9,794 nucleotides of DNA from Negativicutes bacterium (GTDB lineage: Bacteria; Bacillota_C; Negativicutes; Sporomusales_B; JARLHX01), in NCBI GenBank assembly GCA_031292015.1, contig JARLHY010000193.1, positions 1 to 9,794 of the forward strand, given 5' to 3'. Positions 1-5,964 of the stretch are shown piece after piece; within the stretch, counting starts at the first letter, position 1; every line of letters begins with the position of its first letter. Below the pieces are notes generated by a model that was not told where the DNA came from, searched no databases, and was given only the letters and a program-made list of their open reading frames with translations. Made by a program: the position numbers and the translations under genes.

Positions 1-921
1 GACCGCGATACCAATCGAATTTTGGCGATCGGGGAGGAAGCGCGCCGGATGCTTGGCCGTACTCCCGGCAATATTGTCGCCATTCGTCCGCTGCGTGAGG
101 GCGTAATCGCTGATTACGATACGACGGAAAGCATGCTCCGCCATTTTATTCAAAAGGTGGCCGGCCGCAGCATGTTCTTTAAGCCTCGGATTATGGTCTG
201 CATCCCTTCCGGGGTTACCACGGTGGAAAAACGGGCGGTGCTTGAGGCTGCAATGCAGGCCGGAGCCCGAAAAACCTATCTGATCGAAGAACCTCTGGCC
301 GCGGCGCTGGGGGCAGGTCTGGTCATTTCCGAGCCTTGTGGTTCGATGGTTGTCGACATCGGCGGCGGCACCACCGATGTTGCTGTCCTCAGTTTGGGCG
401 GCATCGTGGTGAGTGAATCGTTGCGGGTCGGGGGGGACAAGTTTGACGAAGCCATGGTCCGCTATATCAAAAAAGAATACAATATCATGATCGGCGAGCG
501 GACTGCCGAAGAAATCAAAGTCAATGTGGGCACCGCCTTCCCGTCCGGGCGCAATGAATCAATGGAAATCCGCGGCCGCGACTTGGTGTCCGGCCTGCCC
601 AAGACCATGCGGATCGGTTCCACCGAAACCCGCGAGGCGCTGTCTGAGCCCATTTCGCTGATTGTAGAGTGCGTGAAAACCGTACTGGAAAAAACTCCGC
701 CCGAGCTGGCGGCCGATATTGTCGACCGGGGCATCGTCATGACCGGCGGCGGATCGTTGCTCCATGGTCTGGATAAATTAATCAGTCAAGAAACAGGCAT
801 CCCCACCTATCTGGCCGATGACCCGTTATCCTGTGTGGCACTGGGAACTGGTAAAGCCTTGGAATCGCTGGAGGCCATCCAGGATTCGCTGACCACTATT
901 AAAAAGGGCAGTATTGGCTAA
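1..921 (+). CDS. mbl: MreB/Mbl family actin-like cell-shape protein (5' end outside window)
   Basis: Bacterial actin homologue that polymerises under the cytoplasmic membrane and guides the side-wall peptidoglycan synthesis machinery. The reading frame is open from base 1, so the gene starts upstream; 306 residues are visible, and family members are about 335-345, so roughly the first 35 residues (with the first phosphate motif) are missing. A TTG at 22 lies inside conserved sequence and is not the start. Visible landmarks: [13 protein letters not shown] near the start, the phosphate-2 motif DIGGGTTD (codons 119-126, bases 355-378), the [11 protein letters not shown] stretch, and the adenosine motif [11 protein letters not shown] near the C-terminus. 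Because flgF and flgG follow directly, as flhO-flhP follow mbl in B. subtilis (from memory), I favour Mbl over MreB proper; paralogues cannot be separated from sequence alone. Family assignment is very secure; the symbol is an inference from synteny. Confidence 0.95.
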   Translation, partial: DRDTNRILAIGEEARRMLGRTPGNIVAIRPLREGVIADYDTTESMLRHFIQKVAGRSMFFKPRIMVCIPSGVTTVEKRAVLEAAMQAGARKTYLIEEPLAAALGAGLVISEPCGSMVVDIGGGTTDVAVLSLGGIVVSESLRVGGDKFDEAMVRYIKKEYNIMIGERTAEEIKVNVGTAFPSGRNESMEIRGRDLVSGLPKTMRIGSTETREALSEPISLIVECVKTVLEKTPPELAADIVDRGIVMTGGGSLLHGLDKLISQETGIPTYLADDPLSCVALGTGKALESLEAIQDSLTTIKKGSIG

Positions 922-937
922 TTAGCCGGTCACTGTC

Positions 938-955
938 AAATGAAATCAGTCATTT
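938..955 (+). repeat. Small inverted repeat downstream of mbl
   Basis: AAATGA (938-943) and TCATTT (950-955) are perfect inverted copies around a 6-base spacer, just 16 bases after the mbl stop codon. It is AT-rich and short, so it may be chance or a minor part of the transcript end formed with the stronger hairpin that follows. Confidence 0.35.
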
Positions 956-956
956 T

Positions 957-986
957 ATCGCCGGAACCCGGCTGGGGGCCGGCGAT
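957..986 (+). terminator. GC-rich hairpin downstream of mbl, possible terminator
   Basis: ATCGCCGG (957-964) is the exact reverse complement of CCGGCGAT (979-986). CCC (967-969) can extend the stem with GGG (976-978) across an AA bulge, giving a stable hairpin 35 bases after the mbl stop. The downstream sequence is only TTTGCGTTCC, without a proper T-run, so a classical intrinsic terminator is doubtful. It may stabilise the mbl 3' end or reduce read-through into the flagellar genes, which have their own promoter. Confidence 0.4.
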
Positions 987-1066
987 TTGCGTTCCCCTTC
1001 GATTTTTCCGAGGGAGATTGTTTCATTTTTTCTGCAAAAACTTGTGCGAAATAGCCTGTTTTTGCT

Positions 1067-1093
1067 TAAGAAGAGACCGGGGACTGACGATAT
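1067..1093 (+). promoter_or_regulatory. Sigma-D (sigma-28, FliA-type) flagellar promoter for flgF
   Basis: TAAG (1067-1070), exactly 15 bases of spacer, then GACGATAT (1086-1093). The known sigma-28 consensus is TAAA, 15 bases, GCCGATAT, so 10 of 12 defined positions match with the exact spacing. Transcription would start near 1100, giving a leader of about 16 bases that carries the flgF ribosome site at 1103-1108. A sigma-D promoter is biologically expected: the equivalent B. subtilis flhO-flhP genes are sigma-D dependent (from memory). The -10 element runs straight into a TA repeat. Confidence 0.75.
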
Positions 1094-1100
1094 ATATATA
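1090..1100 (+). repeat. (AT)5 dinucleotide run between the -10 box and the flgF ribosome site
   Basis: ATATATATATA overlaps the last bases of the predicted sigma-D -10 box and extends to within two bases of the AGGAGG ribosome site. It includes the likely transcription start. A run this short is usually stable, but a change in repeat number would alter the initiation region. Confidence 0.6.
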
Positions 1101-1115
1101 GTAGGAGGTGAATCG

Positions 1116-1886
1116 ATGATACGGGGAATATACACCGCCGGTTCAGGGATGATGGCTGAATCGATTCGCAATGACGTCACAGCAAATAATTTGGCCAACG
1201 CGAATACGGTCGGTTATAAGAAGGATGTCACAGTTGTTAAGGACTTTCGCAGCATGCTGCTCAACCGGATTAATGATGGCTCTGGCCAGGCGAATATTGG
1301 CAGTATAGGAGTAGGAGCTATCGTCGACACAATCGCCCCTGACCAGTCTGCCGGTTCAATGAGGTTTACAGGCAATAACCTGGATGTCGCCATCGAGGGC
1401 AAAGGCTTTTTTACAGTGGATACTCCAAACGGTGTGCGCTACACCCGCAACGGAGCTTTCAGCCTGAATTCTCAAGGCGATCTGGTGACCCGGGACGGAT
1501 ACCGCGTACTCGGCACCGGCGGTCCGATAAACCTGGCTGACGCCAAGAAGATCACGATATCGGAAGACGGGCGGGTTATGACTAGTAATGATACGCAGGG
1601 AGCGGCCGGCTACAATGAGGCAGGAACGCTGCAAATCGTGACCTTTGCCGACGAAAAGCAGCTGAGCAAGGAAGGGGCCAATTTATTTCAGGCCAGCCCT
1701 GGCGCACAGACCGACCAGTCTACAGCACTGGTGCGGGAAGGGACGCTGGAACAATCCAACGTCAACGTAGTATCTGAAATGGTCAACATGATTGCCGGCT
1801 ATCGGGCCTTTGAAATCGACGCCAAGATGGTCCAGTCGCACGACGAACTACTGGACAAGGCAGTCAACGATGTAGGTAAAGTGTAA
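1116..1886 (+). CDS. flgF: Flagellar basal-body proximal rod protein FlgF (FlhO)
   Basis: Rod subunit of the flagellar drive shaft, exported through the flagellar type III apparatus; 256 residues, normal for the family. The N-terminus MIRGIYTAGSGMM with the ANNLANANTVGYKK block is the flagellar rod/hook N-terminal signature. The C-terminal GTLEQSNVNVVSEMVNMI (about 223-240) is the matching C-terminal helix; the two pair as a coiled coil in the rod. The middle (AIEGKGFFTVDTPNGVRYTRNGAF) is typical of FlgF/FlgG. The start is ATG 1116, which has AGGAGG at 1103-1108 with a 7-base gap; the frame is open back to 987, but that part is upstream of the predicted transcription start and unlike the family. 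It has no cleavable signal peptide, as expected for type III export. FlgF rather than FlgG because the following gene carries the FlgG-specific segment. Confidence 0.95.
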   Translation: MIRGIYTAGSGMMAESIRNDVTANNLANANTVGYKKDVTVVKDFRSMLLNRINDGSGQANIGSIGVGAIVDTIAPDQSAGSMRFTGNNLDVAIEGKGFFTVDTPNGVRYTRNGAFSLNSQGDLVTRDGYRVLGTGGPINLADAKKITISEDGRVMTSNDTQGAAGYNEAGTLQIVTFADEKQLSKEGANLFQASPGAQTDQSTALVREGTLEQSNVNVVSEMVNMIAGYRAFEIDAKMVQSHDELLDKAVNDVGKV

Positions 1887-1900
1887 AGATAATGATTAAC

Positions 1901-1987
1901 GGTCGCACTGGAAGTAAGGGCCACTGAGGCGAACTTTGCAACGACCGGAACTAATGGGGCTGGACTTTTTTAAGAGGCCCCGGGGCC
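1901..1987 (+). other. Structured flgF-flgG intergenic segment
   Basis: GGTCG (1901-1905) can pair with CGACC (1942-1946), enclosing a small hairpin GCGA/TTGC (1929-1932 with 1936-1939, one G.T pair). Further on, GGGGC (1955-1959) can pair with GCCCC (1977-1981) around a run of six T, in competition with the perfect 12-base palindrome GGCCCCGGGGCC (1976-1987). Mutually exclusive stems next to a T-run resemble an attenuator or processing site, but I do not recognise any known riboswitch class. The whole gap is 149 bases, unusually long inside an otherwise tight operon. Confidence 0.3.
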
Positions 1988-2035
1988 GCCGACCGACTGA
2001 CGCGGCTAAAATCGAAAACCGGGAGGAAACTCAAT

Positions 2036-2824
2036 ATGATGCGTGCACTCTGGACTGCTGGCACCGGTATGGCTGCCCAGCAGACTAATGTTGACGTTAT
2101 TTCCAACAATCTTGCCAACGTCAACACCACCGGCTACAAAAAAAGCCGGCCTGATTTCGCCGACCTGATGTACCAAACCCTGCGGCAGCCTGGCGCGACC
2201 TCCGGACCTGACAACCAAGTGCCCACAGGGGTGCAGATCGGCCATGGCGTGCGCCTGGTGGCGACCCAGAAGATGTATACTGAGGGCAGCCTGCAGCAGA
2301 CAGGCAATCCCTATGATATTGCCATCGAAGGCGACGGCTTTTTTCAAATTTCCATGCCGGACGGGACGACCGGGTATACCCGTGACGGCGGTTTCAAACT
2401 AGACAGTCAGGGACGGGTCGTGACTTCAGATGGCTATCTTCTCCAGCCGCAGATCACTGTTCCCTCTGGTGCCACCAATTTTGCCGTTTCGGCTGACGGT
2501 ATTGTGACAGTCAGCATTCCCAGTCAGACAACGCCGCAGAACCTGGGGCAAATCCAGCTGGCCATGTTCGTTAACCCGGCCGGGCTGACCTCCCTTGGGC
2601 GAAATATGTTGCAGGAGTCGGATTCTTCCGGAACAGCAACTGTCAGCAACCCAGGAATCGACGGAGCTGGGTCGCTGCAAAACCAATATTTAGAGATGTC
2701 TAATGTTCAGGTTGTGGACGAGATGGTCAGCATGATCGTAGCCCAAAGAGCCTATGAGATCAATTCCAAGGCTGTGCAGACCTGCGACGACATGTTAAGT
2801 ACGACTGCCAGCATGAAACGATAG
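2036..2824 (+). CDS. flgG: Flagellar basal-body distal rod protein FlgG (FlhP)
   Basis: Distal rod subunit that passes through the peptidoglycan and, in diderms, the P- and L-rings; 262 residues, the usual length. N-terminal SNNLANVNTTGYKK and C-terminal YLEMSNVQVVDEMVSMIVAQ are the rod/hook signatures. The segment YQTLRQPGATS (about residues 45-55) corresponds to the FlgG-specific insertion known in Salmonella to make the rod stiff and straight, which identifies FlgG rather than FlgF. The start ATG 2036 is followed by a second ATG (2039); GGAGG at 2022-2026 is 9 bases before the first, so I chose that. It ends directly at the flgA start region, so translation of the two is probably coupled. 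Without a convincing promoter in the 149-base gap, it is likely cotranscribed with flgF. Confidence 0.97.
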   Translation: MMRALWTAGTGMAAQQTNVDVISNNLANVNTTGYKKSRPDFADLMYQTLRQPGATSGPDNQVPTGVQIGHGVRLVATQKMYTEGSLQQTGNPYDIAIEGDGFFQISMPDGTTGYTRDGGFKLDSQGRVVTSDGYLLQPQITVPSGATNFAVSADGIVTVSIPSQTTPQNLGQIQLAMFVNPAGLTSLGRNMLQESDSSGTATVSNPGIDGAGSLQNQYLEMSNVQVVDEMVSMIVAQRAYEINSKAVQTCDDMLSTTASMKR

Positions 2825-2833
2825 GTGATGACC

Positions 2834-3811
2834 ATGCGGAAAATATGGGGACTGACTCTGTTGGCCCTTTGGCTGCTGACGGTACCGGTACTGGCCGCTA
2901 CAGATCTTACGGTGGTGGTAAATCCGGAAAATACCCTGACCGGCGGACAAATGATCCTGGGGGATCTCGCCACAGTAAATGGCGACGACCCGGTCAAAAC
3001 CAAGGCGCTGCACGATCTGAAGCTGGGGAATACTCCGCAGGCCGGCAGCCGCCAGGTGCTCACCGCCGACATGTTGGTGGCCCGGCTGAAAGCCTCCGGC
3101 GCCGACTTCGGCAGCGCCACTTGGCAGATCCCGCCAAGCATCACAATTATCGCTGCCGGTCAGGCCGTCAGCGGCGAAACTCTGCAGGCGACGGCGACAG
3201 CGGCCATCAGACAGAGGCTGGGCGGATCCGAACCGGCCGAGGTGGTGGCTACTGACTATGGGACGCTGCATGACGTCATGGTTCCGCCCGGAGCTGTGAC
3301 TTTCAGGGTGGAGCTGCCCTACGGCGTACGTTTTCTCACTTCGACAACAACCAATATCGTCATTAGTGTCGATGGGCGTCCCTACACAACACTCAGCTTA
3401 AGATTTATTGTCAAGGCCTACCGCAACGTAGTGGTGGCAACCCGCAACCTGCCGGCCGGGGAAGTTCTTTCATCGGACAATCTGCGGCTGGAGCGCTGGG
3501 ACGTCGGGCGCTTGACAGGCTATAGTACTGACAGCAGTAAACTTCTTGGCCTCCGGACCCGTCGCCCGATTATCGCCGGACAGCCAATCGCCGAGGCAGC
3601 GATCGAGAAACCGCCTCTGGTCAAGCATGGCAGCGCGGTGACCATCCTGGCCCAGGTGGACGGTATTACCGCTTCGGCCAGTGGTCTGGCGCTGCAAGAA
3701 GGCAGCGAAGGCGCGGTGATCAGGGTGCAGAACCTCAATTCAAATAAAATCGTCAGCGCCCGGGTGATTGACGGGACGACGGTTCAGGTAATTCTTTACA
3801 GCGGAAGGTGA
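2834..3811 (+). CDS. flgA: Flagellar P-ring assembly chaperone FlgA
   Basis: Periplasmic chaperone that helps FlgI form the P-ring in peptidoglycan. 325 residues from ATG 2834: signal peptide 1-21 (MRKIWG, hydrophobic LLALWLLTVPVLA, cleavage near ALA-type site before ATD), an N-terminal FlgA region about 25-190, an SAF domain about 198-258 (NLPAGEVLSSDNLRLE, then RRPIIAGQPI), and the C-terminal FlgA barrel about 263-323 (VTILAQVDGITASASGLALQ). In-frame starts exist at GTG 2825, ATG 2828 and ATG 2834. Only the last has a usable ribosome site (AGGTG at 2823-2827, 6-base gap) and gives a clean signal peptide. That site overlaps the flgG stop codon, which suggests coupling. It is longer than enteric FlgA (about 220), as is common in Firmicutes, because of the larger N-terminal region. 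Its presence implies a periplasm and P-ring. Confidence 0.93.
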   Translation: MRKIWGLTLLALWLLTVPVLAATDLTVVVNPENTLTGGQMILGDLATVNGDDPVKTKALHDLKLGNTPQAGSRQVLTADMLVARLKASGADFGSATWQIPPSITIIAAGQAVSGETLQATATAAIRQRLGGSEPAEVVATDYGTLHDVMVPPGAVTFRVELPYGVRFLTSTTTNIVISVDGRPYTTLSLRFIVKAYRNVVVATRNLPAGEVLSSDNLRLERWDVGRLTGYSTDSSKLLGLRTRRPIIAGQPIAEAAIEKPPLVKHGSAVTILAQVDGITASASGLALQEGSEGAVIRVQNLNSNKIVSARVIDGTTVQVILYSGR

Positions 3812-3813
3812 AG

Positions 3814-4431
3814 GTGACCTTTGTGTATAATACTTACGTAAAACCGCAAATTTTGTTGGTGATGGTTTTCGTCCTGCTGCTGCTGGTGCAGCCGCTGGCA
3901 GGGACGGCTGCCGCCGGGTCGCTCTGGAGTGACTCCGGGCCGGGCGCCAGTCTTTACGCCGATCATCGGGCTCACGCTGTGGGCGACATCCTGACCATTG
4001 TCATCAGTGAAAGTTTCGCAGCCTCGCGTACCGGGGCCGCCAACAATACCAAGGCTTCCAGCACCAGCATGGACGCCGGGACAGGTATTTTTAAAGGGAT
4101 TACTTCAGCCAGCGCCGGCAACAGCGACAGCTTCAAAGCCCAGGGCTCGCTGACCAATTCCAATACTGTGTCCGGCAGGATGACGGTCGCGATAAGCGAG
4201 ATCAGGCCGAATGGCAATTTGCTCATATCCGGTTCGCAGATGATCAAACAGAACGGTGAAGAACAGAAAATCATCGTATCTGGTGAAGTCCGGCCAGATG
4301 ATATCACCCCTGACAACACTGTTTTGTCCTCTTTTGTCGCCAATGCCCAGATCCACGTCGACGGCAAAGGCCCCTTGTCGGAAAAACAGCGGCAGGGCAT
4401 CATCAGCCAATTGCTGAATTTCTTATTCTAA
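3814..4431 (+). CDS. flgH: Flagellar L-ring protein FlgH, without lipobox
   Basis: Forms the outer-membrane bushing of the flagellum. Diagnostic blocks: GSLWSDSG after the export signal, VGDILTIVISES, SGRMTVAISEIRPNGNLLI, GEVRPDDITPDNTVLSS and the C-terminal GPLSEKQRQGIISQLLNFLF. From GTG 3814 it has 205 residues with a long hydrophobic N-terminus (about 12-33) ending in a cleavage-like site before GSLWSD. Enteric FlgH is a lipoprotein, but this protein contains no cysteine at all, so it cannot be lipidated. GTG 3808 overlaps the flgA stop as GTGA; GTG 3814 has better spacing to AAGG (3805-3808). Either start keeps translational coupling with flgA, and a later ATG at 3859 has no ribosome site. 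FlgH is strong evidence for an outer membrane in this host. Confidence 0.94.
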   Translation: MTFVYNTYVKPQILLVMVFVLLLLVQPLAGTAAAGSLWSDSGPGASLYADHRAHAVGDILTIVISESFAASRTGAANNTKASSTSMDAGTGIFKGITSASAGNSDSFKAQGSLTNSNTVSGRMTVAISEIRPNGNLLISGSQMIKQNGEEQKIIVSGEVRPDDITPDNTVLSSFVANAQIHVDGKGPLSEKQRQGIISQLLNFLF

Positions 4432-4481
4432 GAAATCACCGATTATGGCGAGCTGCCGTAATGAATAAAGAGGGGAACATC

Positions 4482-5564
4482 ATGCGAAAAATTGTGGCGA
4501 TATGCCTGGCGGTTATCCTGGTCGCCGCCGCGTCCGCACCTTGCCTGGCTGCTTATGCCAGCGCCCGGATTAAGGATGTGGCCAAAGTCCAGGGAGTCCG
4601 CAGCAACCAATTGGTCGGCTATGGTCTGGTTGTAGGCCTGGCCGGTACCGGCGACTCCAACAAAAGTACATACACCATCCAATCGATTGTCAGTATGCTG
4701 AAATCCTTTGGGGTGGTAGTTCCCTCGGCTCAGTTGCAGCCCAAAAACGTGGCAGCCGTCATGGTTACGGCCCAACTGCCGCCTTTCGTTAAGTCCGGCG
4801 ACACCATCGACATCACTGTATCCTCGATGGGTGATGCCAAGAGTCTCCAAGGCGGAACGCTGCTCCAGACACCGCTAAAAGCTGCCAATGGCGCGATTTA
4901 TGCCGTCGGCCAGGGGCCGATGTCGTTGGGCGGCTTTGCCGCCGGTGGCGCTGGTGCCAGTACGCAGAAGACTTTCCCCACCGCCGGACTGATTCCCAGC
5001 GGGGGCATTGTCGAGCGGGAAGTTCCTACCAAAGTTGATGACAATGGGACCATTTCCCTGTCACTCAATCAGGCTGACTATACTACTGCCAACCGTGTTG
5101 CCGAGTCGATCGAGCGCCAGTTCGGCCAGATCGTCAACGCCCGCGACGCCGGGTCGGTGGTTATCCGGGTGCCGCGGGAATATAGCGGCAACCTGGTCGG
5201 ATTTATCGCCGCCATTGAAGAGTTGCCGGTCACGCCGGATACTGTCGCCAAGGTTGTGATCAATGAGCGGACAGGTACGGTGGTCATGGGTGGCAATGTT
5301 ACCATCGATACTGTGGCGGTCGCTCAAGGAGGCCTGTCTATCAAGATCGGCAAACCTGCCGACGCGACTCAGACCCCGCCGCCAGGCGGTGCGACCGACA
5401 ATAAAACCCCGGATGCCAACCTGATTCTCCTGCCGGCCTCCGCCAATGTCAGCGACGTGGTCAATGCCTTGAACGCTGTCGGTGCCAGTCCCCGCGACGT
5501 CATATCCATCCTGCAGGCTATTAAGGCCTCTGGGGCGCTGCACGCTGAAATGCAGCTGATTTAG
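4482..5564 (+). CDS. flgI: Flagellar P-ring protein FlgI
   Basis: Periplasmic protein that forms the P-ring around the rod in the peptidoglycan layer; 360 residues, normal for the family. Signal peptide about 1-23 (MRKIVAICLAVILVAAASAP, then CLA). Mature start ARIKDVAKVQGVRSNQLVGYG and LVVGLAGTGDSN are the classic FlgI signature; MVTAQLPPFVKSGDTIDITV and the QGGTLLQTPLKAANGAIYAV block follow. A flexible PPPGG segment (about 297-304) precedes the C-terminal domain ending in IKASGALHAEMQLI. ATG 4461 is in frame, but GAGGGG at 4470-4475 lies inside that extension and sits 6 bases before ATG 4482, which also gives a proper signal peptide. Both cysteines lie in the signal peptide, so the mature protein has none and cannot rely on the disulfide known in enteric FlgI. 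Confidence 0.95.
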   Translation: MRKIVAICLAVILVAAASAPCLAAYASARIKDVAKVQGVRSNQLVGYGLVVGLAGTGDSNKSTYTIQSIVSMLKSFGVVVPSAQLQPKNVAAVMVTAQLPPFVKSGDTIDITVSSMGDAKSLQGGTLLQTPLKAANGAIYAVGQGPMSLGGFAAGGAGASTQKTFPTAGLIPSGGIVEREVPTKVDDNGTISLSLNQADYTTANRVAESIERQFGQIVNARDAGSVVIRVPREYSGNLVGFIAAIEELPVTPDTVAKVVINERTGTVVMGGNVTIDTVAVAQGGLSIKIGKPADATQTPPPGGATDNKTPDANLILLPASANVSDVVNALNAVGASPRDVISILQAIKASGALHAEMQLI

Positions 5565-5574
5565 GGGTGAAATA

Positions 5575-5928
5575 ATGGAAATTAAAACTTCTCCGGCGGT
5601 TAACACCGGCCCTGCTCTGGCACCGCAAACGGCGAGCGCCGCTAAGGATACCAAAGCAGATGACGCCAAATTGAAAGCCGCCTGCACCGATTTTGAAGCC
5701 GTGTTTCTAAATCTCATGTTGACCCAGATGCGCCGCACCATACCGAAAAGTGGGCTGCTCGGCCAATCGTCTCAGCAGGATATCATGCAGTCGATGCTGG
5801 ACGGCGAAATGACCAAGAATATGGCCCAAGCCGGCGGAGCCGGTCTGGCGGATATGCTTTATCACCAGCTGACCCTCGCCAACAGTAATGCCGCAAATAC
5901 ACCCAATAAAGGCCAGGCACCGAAATAG
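5575..5928 (+). CDS. flgJ: Rod-binding protein, FlgJ N-terminal domain only
   Basis: Rod assembly scaffold/cap protein. The 117 residues contain a variable Ala/Thr-rich start (1-30) and the rod-binding domain (about 32-98: ACTDFEAVFLNLMLTQMRRT, LLGQSSQQDIMQSMLDGEMT, GGAGLADMLYHQL). Proteobacterial FlgJ has about 300 residues with a C-terminal muramidase; that part is absent here and there is no frameshifted remnant downstream. Single-domain FlgJ is common outside proteobacteria, so the gap in peptidoglycan for the rod must be made by a separate enzyme. The ribosome site AGGGG (5563-5567) overlaps the flgI stop codon and is 7 bases from ATG 5575, so it is coupled to flgI. The stop codon lies in the loop of a terminator-like hairpin. 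Confidence 0.9.
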   Translation: MEIKTSPAVNTGPALAPQTASAAKDTKADDAKLKAACTDFEAVFLNLMLTQMRRTIPKSGLLGQSSQQDIMQSMLDGEMTKNMAQAGGAGLADMLYHQLTLANSNAANTPNKGQAPK

Positions 5929-5940
5929 TGCTTGGCCTTT
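5908..5940 (+). terminator. Hairpin overlapping the flgJ stop codon, probable end of the flagellar operon
   Basis: AAAGGCCAGGCAC (5908-5920) pairs with GTGCTTGGCCTTT (5928-5940) over 13 base pairs with one G.U, around the 7-base loop CGAAATA. The stem begins in the last flgJ codons and the stop codon TAG (5926-5928) spans the loop and the 3' arm. The A-tract and T-tract at the base resemble an intrinsic, possibly bidirectional terminator, but only three T follow, so termination may be partial. A translating ribosome would melt the stem. Confidence 0.6.
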
Positions 5941-5964
5941 CCTGCCAACAAGGAGGGATTCGCT

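Noticed and set aside
987..1115. In-frame extension of flgF back to base 987
   Set aside because: It lies upstream of the sigma-D promoter start, has no ribosome site, and does not resemble FlgF, whose family N-terminus begins exactly at MIRGIYTAGSG.
1971..1995. Second sigma-D promoter (TAAG with GCCGACCG) ahead of flgG
   Set aside because: The spacer would be 13 bases and the last three positions of the -10 box fail, so it is much weaker than the flgF promoter.
1887..2035. Cyclic-di-GMP riboswitch between flgF and flgG
   Set aside because: The gap has a GCAAC..GACC string reminiscent of class II, but the conserved core positions and the class I CACGCACAGGGCAAACC pattern are absent.
4482..4560. 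FlgI as a lipoprotein through Cys21
   Set aside because: Pro at -1 and the lack of a lipobox (L-A/S-G/A-C) rule it out; an ordinary signal peptide cleavage after CLA fits.
5932..5964. Earlier TTG start for the glycosidase protein
   Set aside because: It falls in the 3' arm of the terminator-like hairpin without a ribosome site, while AGGAGG sits ideally for TTG 5965.
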